The translations under genes and the position numbers were made by a program. A DNA stretch of 64,000 bases from NCBI RefSeq assembly GCF_000003815.2, contig NC_049986.1, positions 15,979,485 through 16,043,484 on the forward strand. The letters are read 5' to 3'. The stretch is from Branchiostoma floridae (lineage: Eukaryota > Chordata > Leptocardii > Amphioxiformes > Branchiostomatidae). Shown piece after piece: positions 10,771 to 22,342 of this stretch. The notes beneath the pieces were generated by a model. That model ran no database searches. It was given only the letters and a program-made list of their open reading frames with translations, and had not been told where the DNA came from. Numbering within the stretch: position 1 is the stretch's first letter; each line of letters opens with the position of its first letter.

Positions 10771-12095
10771 CTTGGTGTTGGCCAAATTCTGTCCAGGGAG
10801 AATTTCCTTTTGCCTATTGAGACATTCTGTGATTGCCAAGTTCAGTTTCTCACAGGTGAAATTGGCAAGAACTGGTAAGAACCAAAGCTAAGCATGCCAG
10901 CGAAACAGAACAACAAAGATTGCTTCTCTGGTATTTCAGGCAAGCGAAATTTCAAACATTTGAAGGACACGAGCAAAAGGCGTGGAACGGTAGAATGAGT
11001 CAGGCTCCTTTAGCACACTCACAATAATCACTTCAACTTCCAAAGGTATGTGCTTGTGATTAGATGTAGCTAGTGTCCGGCTGGTGTTGGCTTGGACCCG
11101 CTCAGAAGTGAAACTGTTTCTCACGATCCTAAGATAGCAAGTGTCCATTCTGAAAGTGAAATAGTCCAGAACAGGAGCGACTTTCTTTTCCTCCAAGACT
11201 TTTGTGCGCCTCACAACAAATAAAACAGTTTCTCCTTTTTTGTTTAGACCACAGAAAGAGACAGTAGACTTTTCTACAAACAGGAGATAGAAAGAAGAGC
11301 TTTTTTCCTTCTCACAAGTACTTCACCTCACTTGAGCCGCTGTGCTTAGGGGTCTTTAGCATCTAACCAAGCATGAAAAGTCTTCCCTTTGCCAGGCTAG
11401 TGTGTAACAATGTTTTGACATGGGAGATGGTAGCTGATAGGCATTCCTGACAGTAAGTGTAGGGAAAGGACACATTCCCATGAACTGACTTTGTGAGTAG
11501 AGTTCCAGAGAGGGTGAGGGGTGATCTCACAAGTTCAGTATCGCTGATAGTTGATTTGTACAAATTTTATCAAGTGTTTTTTTTTTCCATAAAAGTGTTC
11601 AGAGATTGTATTGTTATACATTATGTATAGGCAAGGTTTTCTCAGTATGTCCAGTGTATTTTCAGTATGATACAATTGATAATATATATATATCATACAT
11701 TTGTAGTGCCAGCTTGCAATGTAGGATGGCAAAGTTTTAGATGCATGGTTCAGAATAGTCTTATAATAACTTGACATACATTGTATTTGTTACAGTCATT
11801 TGCACAATAAAGTTTTGATATTGATATAGTGTCTCTGTGTCATACCAAATTTCCACATATGTAAAGGCAGCATGAAGATGCCCTGTAGATTATGATCTGT
11901 TTGTTTGTTGGTTTGTTTGTTTATAAACTGCCTTATGGTGTAACACACAGTTTGGATTGAAGAGTACAAGCTGCAATCCCGGACAGATTTATTTGATCCA
12001 CTCAAACCGGGATGGACCCCTAGTCTTTTCCGTAAGTGTGGTGGGTTCTTATATGTGCATCCTATCCAAGGGACATCCTAATCAAGGAGCTCTTG
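10771..12095. other. No gene recognised
   Basis: AT-rich. (TA)n is short at 11682-11693 and GTTTGTTTGT occurs at about 11900. No supported gene. Confidence 0.6.
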
Positions 12096-12099
12096 AACT

Positions 12100-12300
12100 C
12101 TTCAATTGATTGATTGATTGAACTCCTTTCCTTGCCCTAATCAAAGCTAGGTACTCATCTTCACTGTGAGTAAACTGAGGAAATTTGTTTAAAGTCCCTT
12201 CCCAAGGGCACAATGTTGAAGCACATCGGGGGACTCCAACCAAGAACCTCCGGGCTTTTAGCCAAACACCTTACCATTACACTAGACCATGCTAGACGAT
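12100..12300 (-). mobile_element. tRNA-derived SINE
   Basis: Read on the - strand, 12269-12289 gives a Pol III A-box-like stretch beginning TGGTCTAGTG, and 12231-12241 gives GGTTGGAGTCC, one base from the B-box consensus. The spacing of about 48 bases matches a tRNA. Downstream on the - strand comes TGTGCCCTTGGGAAGGGACT and a TTTCCTCA-containing body like the conserved central domain of some marine-invertebrate and amphioxus SINEs (recalled, not searched). The body ends in a CAAT-type tandem tail at 12101-12121. Confidence 0.65.
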
Positions 12301-12573
12301 GCTACATTTCTACACTTCAAAGAAAAATGTTCTTGTTTTGGAAACACCCAGAGAATCTGGGCCACTCCCCTGAAGTCCAGCCCTGTTTGTGTTGTTGGAC
12401 AGAGGGTAGCAGGTCTGGTTGTTTGTACATGGAAGATAGGATCTGCTACATAAACCTGTGTCCACTCCCACAGCACTGGTGTCTGATAAACAGGGGCTGG
12501 GAACCTGGGTCAGGAGGGGAGTGGGGAAAACAGCTCCTGTTTTTCCTGGCTACCGGGTGTGAAGAGAGATAAA

Positions 12574-13760
12574 GACCCTGTTCACATGAAAAAATTGCAA
12601 GTGAGTTAAACAAGGAATCCGATTGAAATTTTCTATCGGATTAAAAAAAATGTGTTCACATGAGTTTTATACAATCGGATTAAACTCAAACTTGCGACCG
12701 CGACCACACAATCGGATTAAACTCTTTACCGCGGCACGCGTCGTGTTTCCAACGACCAGCGCGGGCACGCGTAGTTTTTCCAAAATGTTGCCAGACTACC
12801 TCATAATTTTGAAGGATGTAGCGACATCGATATTGATTATAACTTGAGAAATTGGCCGGCTTTGGTCAGATTTTGACGCGTCGATGGTCCGCAACACACA
12901 CTGACGAAAGTGGCGGCCTCTGGGTCATACGGGGTCATTGGGATAGTCTATTAGACTGGGGGTGGAAATGTTACGCACGGTGTGATTATACTCTACATTT
13001 AACTATATAAAATGTATCTGTTGCAGAAGTTGCATAAATAAGGCAAACTGCTACCAAAACATTTGACTTCATCACGTATTTATCTGAAATAAAAGTCTGT
13101 GTTTCGTTTAAAAAAACTGCTCGCCCATGCTTGCATGCAGTGAAGTGACCCAAGCTCGAAATTTCTGTTTAGACACGCTTCCGACTGTTTTTCTCATAGA
13201 ATATTTGCTTTTTTAGTGGTGTTGGGACATTGGCTCCAACAACAGGAGAGAAACGAAACCATACATGTTATTTTCATGGGCAATATTGCCAAAATTAACC
13301 AGTTGGTCTTCTGCCACACTGCCGATTTTTGGAAAGAACCGGTGCACATGTTCCGGCGAATCTTGCGGCGTCCGGTTGTTAACCATAGCGGTAAGATGAT
13401 TTTGCAAGCAAACTTGCCCATAAACTTCTTTTCTAATCCGTGTATCATACTTTTTTTGCCATGTTGTAGGTATGGTTGTATGTCTAATGTCCACTGTACC
13501 TGTATGTATGACGTAAAAACCATGAAACAAGCCCGAATCCAATCCAATTGTGTTCACATGGCCGATTCCGGTCAATCGGATTGCGCGCCAATCGGATTGC
13601 GCGCGCTGAATCCACCTCCCGAGGTGGATTGCAATCCTATCCAATCCAATCCAAAATGGGCAATCCAATCGGATTAGTTCTGTTCACATGGCTTTGGATT
13701 GGTCATTTTAATCGGAATCCTCGTTTAACTCACTTGCTTTTTTCCCATGTGAACGGGGTC
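12574..13760. mobile_element. DNA transposon with GACCCTGTTCACATG terminal inverted repeats and AAA target duplication
   Basis: The element starts GACCCTGTTCACATG and ends CATGTGAACGGGGTC; similarity of the two ends continues inward for about 60 bases. It is flanked by AAA on both sides (12571-12573, 13761-13763). A tandem copy of the host sequence at 14098-14145 lacks the insertion and shows the uninterrupted site, so the ends and the 3-bp duplication are fixed. Subterminal regions carry many copies of AATCGGATT or its inverse, possible transposase-binding sites. Overlapping frames of about 150 codons lie on both strands at 13213-13677, but neither resembles a known transposase. A 3-bp duplication and TGTTCACA-like ends are usual for PIF/Harbinger elements; this placement is inference. 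Confidence 0.85.
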
Positions 13761-14427
13761 AAAGTCATTAGGATCTTGTTGGAGTTGGGTATCCCCTCTG
13801 GTCTCCAGTGGGTTTGAGTGTGGGAAAGTTTGGGGAACTTCTGAGATTGGAGAAATCAGATGAAAAAAGCTTGATGTTGAAAATGAATTGTCGAATTTAA
13901 GTTGGGGACAGAAATAAATGCAAAACTTTACTATATTCGACACGCCAGTTTTTATGATGGCTACTTGACAACGCATGGGATGGCACTAACTAAAAGATTG
14001 GGACAACGATGACAGACACCATCTTTGTGCAAGTGGTCCCATTTTTGTATGTTTTCTGATAATGTTCACAGGCTGATTTTAAAGAAAAAAAAGGACACCT
14101 GTTTTTCCTGGCTACCCTGGAGAGAGATAAAGTCATTAGCATCTTGTTGGAGTTGGGTATCCCCTCTGGTCCCCAGTGGGTTTGAGTGTGGGAAAGTCTG
14201 GGGAAAGCTACTGAGATCTGAGAAATGGGATGTAAAAAGCTTGTTGTTGAAAATGAATTGTCGAATTAAAGTTGAGGACAGAAACAAATGCAAAACTTTT
14301 CTATATGCCACACACCAGTTTTTATGATGGCTACTCGGCAATGCATGGGATGTCCCTACAAACTAAAAAGCTCTTGAAGGCGATGGAAAACACATCTCTG
14401 TGCAAGTGGTCCATTTCTGATGTTCGA

Positions 14428-15365
14428 NNNNNNNNNNNNNNNNNNNNNNNNNNNNNNNNNNNNNNNNNNNNNNNNNNNNNNNNNNNNNNNNNNNNNNNNN
14501 NNNNNNNNNNNNNNNNNNNNNNNNNNNNNNNNNNNNNNNNNNNNNNNNNNNNNNNNNNNNNNNNNNNNNNNNNNNNNNNNNNNNNNNNNNNNNNNNNNNN
14601 NNNNNNNNNNNNNNNNNNNNNNNNNNNNNNNNNNNNNNNNNNNNNNNNNNNNNNNNNNNNNNNNNNNNNNNNNNNNNNNNNNNNNNNNNNNNNNNNNNNN
14701 NNNNNNNNNNNNNNNNNNNNNNNNNNNNNNNNNNNNNNNNNNNNNNNNNNNNNNNNNNNNNNNNNNNNNNNNNNNNNNNNNNNNNNNNNNNNNNNNNNNN
14801 NNNNNNNNNNNNNNNNNNNNNNNNNNNNNNNNNNNNNNNNNNNNNNNNNNNNNNNNNNNNNNNNNNNNNNNNNNNNNNNNNNNNNNNNNNNNNNNNNNNN
14901 NNNNNNNNNNNNNNNNNNNNNNNNNNNNNNNNNNNNNNNNNNNNNNNNNNNNNNNNNNNNNNNNNNNNNNNNNNNNNNNNNNNNNNNNNNNNNNNNNNNN
15001 NNNNNNNNNNNNNNNNNNNNNNNNNNNNNNNNNNNNNNNNNNNNNNNNNNNNNNNNNNNNNNNNNNNNNNNNNNNNNNNNNNNNNNNNNNNNNNNNNNNN
15101 NNNNNNNNNNNNNNNNNNNNNNNNNNNNNNNNNNNNNNNNNNNNNNNNNNNNNNNNNNNNNNNNNNNNNNNNNNNNNNNNNNNNNNNNNNNNNNNNNNNN
15201 NNNNNNNNNNNNNNNNNNNNNNNNNNNNNNNNNNNNNNNNNNNNNNNNNNNNNNNNNNNNNNNNNNNNNNNNNNNNNNNNNNNNNNNNNNNNNNNNNNNN
15301 NNNNNNNNNNNNNNNNNNNNNNNNNNNNNNNNNNNNNNNNNNNNNNNNNNNNNNNNNNNNNNNNN
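14428..15365. other. Assembly gap (938 N)
   Basis: A run of N inside the 368-bp tandem array. The long open frames that appear to cross it are artefacts of N being translated without stops. Confidence 0.99.
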
Positions 15366-15620
15366 GTGGTCCATTTTTCTGATGTTTTCTGATAATCTAA
15401 TTTTAGCTTGTCATCCTCATATTAAAGAAAAAAGGGATACCCTCATGCACAGCAGGGCCATGGTGAAAAAAAGATGTCCAAACTCAACACCAAGACACCC
15501 CTTGTAGTGGCGGGAATGCTGTCCACAAGTCCCAATACTCGTGAGTGTGGGAAAATTTGGGGAAAGCCACTGGGACTGGAGCAACCTTGTCAGCTTGTAA
15601 ACTTCTCAGCACTCTTTTTA

Positions 15621-15950
15621 CTCTGAACTGGTTACTAAGTCCTTTGGGATAGGTACAGAATTATCATCAGTTACATAAAATGACCTTGAAGGTTGTTCTC
15701 AGAATTTGTTGAGAGCCAGAAAACAATATGGAGAGAATTTATCATGTTGCCAGCCCCTCATTGATCAGCACTCTTTTTTCTCAGAAGCTCTGAATCCTTC
15801 GGGATGGGAACAGAACTGTTATAGTCCATGGGCCAGAGGGGTTTTTGGTACCACCGAGAGGGACAAGTGCTATCATGGATTTTTTGTATTAGTAGGAACC
15901 AAAGTCTATTTTAAGCCATGATAACCAGTTGCCATGCACAGCTTTCCAAC
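15621..15950. repeat. Dispersed repeat related to 22.5-22.7 kb
   Basis: GAGAGCCAGAAAACAATATG, GAGAGAATTT(A/G)TCAT, TGCCAG and GGGATAGGTACAGAA are shared with 22490-22720 in the same direction. The unit is partly doubled in each place. Confidence 0.6.
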
Positions 15951-15956
15951 TGTAAT

Positions 15957-16622
15957 CACGTGACCAAGTGACGTCATCCAAATTGACCTGGCCGTTGGTC
16001 ATTTATTGAAAAGGACGAGATAGATATGTAAAATATCAATAATTTCCAATGAAAATTGGTTTACATGTGAAAAACACCACAAGAATTACAAAGTATTAAG
16101 TTTTTTGTCGGTATTTTGCATCTTTAGGACGTTATGAGTCTTTAAAGGCTGATTTTTGGGGTAATTTTTGCGTAAAAATTACATTGTTTACTTTCCAAAA
16201 CCAGGCATTTATTCAGCCTGCTTATGGGGCCTTGTTTGATACGTTTTCTTGATTTGCCACATCTTAATCTGCATTTTGGGCTTTAAAGCAACAAAATCCG
16301 TCAATTCCAGCAGGAGTTACAAGTATTTCAATAATTACACCCAACGGACTTTTTATCAAATTTCTACGAATATCGCAATGCATCATGGGTAATTGAAGAG
16401 ACTGCCTATTGTGGCCGAGTCAAAATGTTGATTTTTCTCAACATTTGGGGTGGTAGTATGGTATTGGTCCATACATACAAAAATGGCTAAGTTTTGGGTA
16501 AAGTGCTGTTCACTGGTTGCCATGGCAACGGCCATTTTTCGAATGGCGATTTTCATCTGTTTATGGCCATTCAGTCGTTTGTATCATCAGTCATCATTTG
16601 TTGTTAATGGTATCTGACGTCA
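15957..16622. promoter_or_regulatory. Cluster of E-box, CRE and RFX-type palindromes
   Basis: CACGTG (15957-15962) and TGACGTCA (15969-15976) lie 6 bases apart. A perfect RFX X-box palindrome GTTGCCATGGCAAC sits at 16516-16529 and a second TGACGTCA at 16615-16622. These are exact matches to sites for USF/Myc-type, CREB/ATF and RFX factors. Function is not shown. Confidence 0.35.
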
Positions 16623-18210
16623 TTCCGACTTTTTTCTCTATATTTTTACGATAGTTTGCGTTCAAAGCTAACTCCATCCTAAATACCAAGCTTGCCGAAA
16701 CAGGACATTTTGTTGATGCTACAGGTCAGACATCGAAGTTAGGGCTGTCCATTGGCAAGCATGTTATAATACACTGAATGAAGGCTTAAAAAAAGTACTA
16801 ACCCATATTTCAATCTTAATAATTCTTCTCCACCAGAAAGTCACTTGGGTCTAGTTTATAAACATTCAAAGAAAACAGGGGGTTGTTCGCCTCATTCTCC
16901 GAGAAAAGCTCACCCTATGAAAGAAACCTCACCTTTGACCCCTGTTCCCTCCTGATACAATTGGTAGCACCCTATAACTCAATAACCAACATCGTTCCCG
17001 CACTCGCAGTGCATCGGAAGAACCACATGTCGATTGAGTCTTTTTACTTCGTATGGATTCAGAGTACAATATATACGGTCAACTTCTGAACTATTCACGA
17101 CAAAAAAAGATAAACCAAACCTTAAAGTGACGGTGCCTACTTTATCGTTTCTTTACGTCATAATGGGAAAAAAATAAAGGCTGTGGAGATCAGGGACAAA
17201 GATCGGAAGAAAATACAACGCAAAGAAAGTGGATGCACCAATCATTGTTGTGAAGACACGGTAGAATTTGCATAAAATGGTTACGCCATCCATTGCACAA
17301 ACAAAACCGCTGCAAATGTAGTTCACCTAAAAGAGTCTTGGAAAATCCTGCTAAGTGCAGCGGAGATACGCAAACATCAAGTACTCTTAGATAATGCCTC
17401 ATCTGTAAACGAAGGAGAAATTCCGGACATCAAGTATCATCGGGAATGCAGAAGTGTGGTTACGATGTAGTTGCTGGATAAAATGCAGCAAGCAGAAAGT
17501 AAAGGTGACAAGCAGGAACAGACGGCTGACTGCAGTGGCTTCCCAGTAGAGAAAACTCTAGCCCAAGTAAAACGTCCGAACGTCTTAAAGTTTGTATTTT
17601 CCGTGACGAGTCAAGCAAATATGTGAAGGGGACAAACGGCCGTGAGACGTTAGTATAGTGTTTCAATATGCGGACTGACAGCACCATCAGACAGAAAAGG
17701 AGTCGTAGACCTTAGACTTGCATGACATGTATCGTGTGATTGAAGATGAATTTCTTTTTTTAAATGGTTGTGGAAGTTGACTGGGTCCGTTGTAACATCT
17801 ATTATCTTAATACCGGTACGTTTACGACGATTTCTCTAGCCATACTGATTTGACAAATTGTCAACGCATCATTTTCTCCAGTCACATGTTGCTGTTGTAG
17901 GTTACTCTTGCCACTTCTTCTGTGTAACTTTTCTGCCACTCTTGTCCTGCTAAAAGCGTAATATTGTAATTGTAACACGCCGCGGAATTACACGGCGAAC
18001 GGGCGCGTGGTTGGGAGGTAAAAATACCGGCCGGAAGAAACACGGCACAATTAACTGTCGCTATGTACCTTTATACATCCTCTGATGTTCCTTCCTTTTC
18101 TATTAGTAAATGCATAAAACATAAACCTGCATGAGCATGCTGAAATGTCATGAGAAAACGGACGTATAATGTCAAGAATTTTCATTTAACTTCTGTCCGT
18201 CACAACCGCT
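16623..18210. other. No gene recognised
   Basis: Moderately AT-rich sequence with a GC-rich patch at 17975-18060. No supported exon. Confidence 0.55.
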
Positions 18211-18211
18211 A

Positions 18212-18300
18212 TGACGTAACACTTCACTGCTAGCGTAGATATAAAAATGGCGGGAAAATGGCTGCGTACGTTCAATTTTGCCCATTCAGTCGTAGATCCG
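18212..18300 (+). promoter_or_regulatory. Promoter-like spot: CRE half, TATA, YY1/E2F-type sequence at an ATG
   Basis: TGACGTAA (18212-18219), TATAAAAA (18240-18247), then ATGGCGGGAAAATGG, which combines a YY1-like AAAATGGCGG with an E2F-like GGCGGGAAAA. The ATG at 18247 opens 29 codons (MAGKWLRTFNFAHSV and on) before TGA. It may be a first exon or 5' UTR, but no partner exon was found. The GC-rich stretch at 17975-18060 lies just upstream. Confidence 0.3.
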
Positions 18301-18621
18301 GGCTATTATGCAACGGTTCTTCACACTTTTATATGAGTTCTAGGTCACCAACAAACATTCAAGATTGTTGTTGAATCATGTTCGTCTTGTGCCATCAGCA
18401 TGTGTAATTATGATCTACAAATCTGGCAATGAATGTGACGGTGTGTTCGTCCCACGACGAGCTGCCTGTCCCGAAAAAGATACTGAAAACTTTTCGCCTT
18501 GTCGTCTTCGAATGCATTTCATCATCCTTTATTGATTTCAACATAGCAGACATAGTAGCAGCCTGGATAGCGTTGAAATTTACAACATAAAAAACCGTAT
18601 ATATACAATAAGAAACAATAT

Positions 18622-19098
18622 ACTAAAGTGTGTCAGCCAACGAATCGAGATGAGATGTCTCTTCCTCAAGTGATTTGTCTTCGATGGCTTGAGGTACTGA
18701 CAGAGTTCTGGACATTCCGACATCGTCCGCATAGCCCACATTCATAGCGTCAGGATGTACTGTTGTCCTTGAGCTCATAAAGAGCAGGAAAAGTTACGGG
18801 GACAGCACACCACCTTGTGGGACACCGGCCAAATGTCGGCTCCTTCCAGGTACTGGCCACGCCATTGACTACTACCCTCTGACGCCGACCGCTGAGGTAG
18901 CTGTGGATCCAAGACACCATACGTGGACTGGCCTGGATATCGATCACACGCTGTAGCAGTATGGCATGATCGACTCGATCGAAGGCTTTAGACATGTCAG
19001 CAAATAAAGCTCTGACCAGAGTTAGCTTCTTAGAATCCAGCGCAGTTAGCCAAGTTTGTACCATACGCACATTGTAATCGATGCTATGTAAAAGATGT
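18622..19098 (-). pseudogene. Broken LINE reverse transcriptase fragment
   Basis: Read on the - strand, the segment carries reverse transcriptase motifs in order: ADMSKAFDRVDH (motif A, around 18978-19000), an SGRRQRVVVNG stretch, a PQGG turn (18809-18820) and YADD (18722-18733), the catalytic metal-binding box. The first part lies in one frame (18750-19070). PQGG and YADD lie in another, so there is a frameshift near 18830, and a TAA stop sits between them at 18794-18796. Another stop follows at 18622-18624. Order and spacing fit a CR1/Jockey-like or RTE-like non-LTR element. Neither the endonuclease part nor the 3' end is visible. It cannot encode an active enzyme as it stands. Confidence 0.8.
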
Positions 19099-19608
19099 AT
19101 TGGACACCTAGATGTCTGAAGTGTGCATACCTCAGAAATAACTATTGTTGCATGTGTAGATCTCTTTAAATTCCATTATTTTTTATCGGCCGGTATAAGT
19201 CTTACGACCGGTATTATGCCAATGCATGTTACGTGGTTGGATCATTTTTGAAGCATAGGATTTGCATTATCTTGTGTAGAATAGTTGTAGTAATTTTATG
19301 TACCATGTCCATTTTGGTGTGTCTACATGGAAAGACCAGGCAGAGAGCTAGCGGATGGACTGGATATAATCACTCCCTGTATTTGATTTTGTTCACTTGC
19401 AATTAGCCCCATGGGCAGGAATTTGCAATAAAAAATTATATATATTATAATAACGTTTTAGTGCGTAATGAAACTCACGTTATCCAAGATAGTATATCTC
19501 CCCACAATGGCTGCACCTTCAGCTAACATGTCAACAGGGAGGCTCCGAAAAAATCCGTTTCGGATACGATACGTTAATGACAAAGAGACAGTAGACACTG
19601 ACTGACAT

Positions 19609-20016
19609 CAGCCTGGTTACCAAACCCCGGCCCGATCTCAAGTATCTATCGTGCAGGGGTCTGGCAGGATGGCATAGGCCGGGTTCTCAATTTTGCACCT
19701 TATAGTGGGCAAAAAACTCCACCAATAGAGCAGCAGCAGGATCAGCAGGAGATACTACACCCCTACCATGATTGGTTAATGACCCCCAACTGTATTTTTT
19801 GAATCCATAACAGTGGCCACCAAATACCTGATTCGCTACTGTGATAGCCTGCTGACCAACTGTGGTGTGTTGTAGCTGGCTACCTGTGGTGCGAGTGGTC
19901 ATAAATCCTAGGTTCTCCTCCCTCTGAGGAAGGGCCTTCGAGAACATTTCTACAGCCATCCTACCAGACCCCAACACAAAAGATATTTTTGAGGTTGGGG
20001 TATGGTATCCAGGCTA
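19609..20016. mobile_element. TAGCCTGG-family MITE (408 bp)
   Basis: The left end (C)AGCCTGGTTACCAAACC and right end GGTATGGTATCCAGGCTA are inverted copies. It is flanked by exact 9-base repeats GACTGACAT (19600-19608, 20017-20025). The interior is not coding: open frames inside it are short and unlike any transposase. Confidence 0.88.
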
Positions 20017-20025
20017 GACTGACAT

Positions 20026-21359
20026 GTACCGTTGCTGATCACGAAAGTACCGCACCACCAAAAGCGACTGCTATTACCGTTTATAGGACCCGAGTCGCAG
20101 TGTGCCAGTTCCGACTGACTGCCGGTAACTTTGAACCACTGCAAATATTTTCTCCTTCACGCAAATGTCCCCGCAATCTCAAATACATGTACAGCTAATA
20201 GACAATGGACTGGTAGAGAACAAATTTTATTGAGTTTGTCACGTGTGCAGCAAGTTTTCGGCGTGCGTCTCTTTATGGCACCGACACGCACAGGACCCAC
20301 CTACAACCTCTCACAATATCATTTTCTTTTGCTTCTAATAACAATTTCATACATGTTGTCGGTATTGCGCCTCTATACGGGCAATTATGGGCTTATTTGT
20401 ACCGCGTATGCCAATTCTAAGCACGCATTTTCAGTCCATTTGTCGGCGATGTTTGACAAATTTTTGTGCATTATTGGTGACTTTTCATCGTGCAGATAAG
20501 CAAAGTCACTAACAATGGAGTGAATGGAAGCTGGTTTGGGATTTTAGGATTCCGTGCAATTGACCGAAGTGTGCGTTTATCCGAAGCGCAATTAACTGGC
20601 CTCTACTGTATACCACTTTGAAACTCAGATTTTAATCAAATAATATTCCTAAGATTTTAGCATTGAATCAGCATTTGATATGTCCCTTACAATGATTCCA
20701 ATTTTTATGATCAGCCATCCTGCTGAATCGTTGCTGTGAATTGCCTTGTTGTTGTGAATATGCCAGGAGGCATTTAAGTCTTGTTGTTGTAATACAGAAA
20801 GAAGATAAGATGACCTAGGATTATGCTCCATATCATCCATATGTAACTGAGTCAGACTTACAACGTTCACAGAAATACACTGAAAAGTCATTTTGAGGAC
20901 TTTTAACATAATGATAGCACAAGACTTCGATAAACGTTTGCATTGGAAAATGCAAGATGACATGTACAGTCACTGTGGCAAGATGCCAAAATAGCGACCT
21001 GATTTCTGTCTCCTGACTTCTTTGCTAAAAATGTCTACTTATTTCTTACGCATCTAGCCAAGGAGCTAAACTAACCACTACGAACCCTACCACTGTTTAT
21101 TTATTTTATGAATCGTTCACTGTCATTGGTCGAGTATTTTAGCACCATTTCCATGGCAACCGTCATAAAAAATCTGCCTATTTCAAAATGCCTGCAAAAA
21201 TTGTTTAGAGGCCTATCACAAGTAATAGTCAAATTAAGAACATTTAGGCACTTAGTACTTGTAAGAAATTAAACGTTAAAAATGCAAGATGACATATCCA
21301 AATGGCCGATAGAATGGCGTATATCACCTGATCATGATTTATCAACTAAACTAGAAAGT
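20026..21359. other. No gene recognised
   Basis: Frames of up to 122 codons on the + strand near 20131-20499 show no family motif. Confidence 0.55.
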
Positions 21360-21920
21360 CCACCCGCACCCTAATACTGAATTTCAGGTCATTTGGTTTC
21401 AATAGCCAAAACTATATGTTTTTAGTTTGAAAATAGCAAAAAAAATCCCAAAACTCAACAATTTGAAGAAACGTATTCCGAAAATAGAAATAAAATAATG
21501 TGGGCACATAGCCTACACACCTTCAAACCGAATTTCAGGTCATTTGGTTTCAATACAATGGCACAGGAGCCAAAAATATATATTTTTAGTCAAAAATGGC
21601 CCCAAATCCCAAAATAACTCATTTTTGAAGTAATGTTAGCAACAATTGTTGATAGTGCCCTGTGGGCATATGTTCAATGCACCTCTGTATCAAATGTCAG
21701 GTCATTAGGATGTAATACCAGGGTACAGGGGCCCACAATATATGTTTTTTGCCAAAAATGACTAAAAACCCTAAATGAAACAATTTTTAAGGTCACTATC
21801 AAAAAAGAGAGAAAGAAGTCTGGTGGTATTTGCTATATCTACCTCCATGCCAAATTTCAACTCATTTGGCCCAAAGATGAAAAAGTTGAATCCATTTAGA
21901 GATTTGGCAGGAGAAACACG
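21360..21920. repeat. Degenerate array of the same family, inverted (about 155-160 bp period)
   Basis: AATTTCAGGTCATTTGG occurs at about 21384 and 21533, with weaker copies near 21695 and 21854. AATACCAGGGTACAGGGGCC at 21714 is the inverse of the CCTGTACCCTGGTATT motif in the 56.4-57.1 kb array. Confidence 0.65.
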
Positions 21921-22153
21921 CCAAAAAAACAATATACATGTATTTCAATACATACTGTAGTATGGATTAAAATACTAAAAAGTTCTATTTATTTTTTGCC
22001 TAATTAAAATGTTTTCTAAGAGCCCTTACATTAGTTATGAATCGTTCGGTGTCATTGTTCATGCCTTGATTATGTTGATAATGGCTAAACTTTAAAAGCA
22101 TCCAACAATGGCTTGCTTAGCAACTTTCCTGTAAGAAAATGTTATTTTTCACC

Positions 22154-22342
22154 GTTGCCATGGCAACCATTGTAGAGATTTGTCTTAATTTATTTCAAAA
22201 CGGTTCCAAATATATTCAACATGTATTTGTATGATCTAAGTAAAGAGAAATACTCATCAAATGTGGTTGGGGGTTATTAAAACCACTTTTGATGACTTGT
22301 AATAAACGATTTTTGGTAGTTCTATAGATTTGAGTGACGTCA
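22154..22342. promoter_or_regulatory. Second RFX palindrome followed by a CRE
   Basis: GTTGCCATGGCAAC at 22154-22167 and TGACGTCA at 22335-22342 repeat the pairing seen at 16.5-16.6 kb. A half site, TTCCATGGCAAC, lies at about 21149. Confidence 0.3.

Larger units (their letters stand above)
12490..15620. repeat. 368-bp tandem array, interrupted by a transposon and an assembly gap
   Basis: Unit 13764-14131 repeats at 14132-14427 with scattered changes (period 368). The end of an earlier unit is visible at 12530-12573, before the transposon. Sequence after the N run (15366-15620) again matches the unit end, with GTGGTCCATTTTTCTGATG shared across the gap edges. The array therefore spans the gap, which probably hides further units. 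Confidence 0.8.

Noticed and set aside
13194-13677. Frames of about 150 codons on both strands inside the DNA transposon as a transposase
   Set aside because: No DDE or other transposase motif is recognisable; they are kept only as part of the mobile element.
14272-15507. Very long open frames (over 300 codons) on both strands
   Set aside because: They exist only because N bases are read as non-stop codons.
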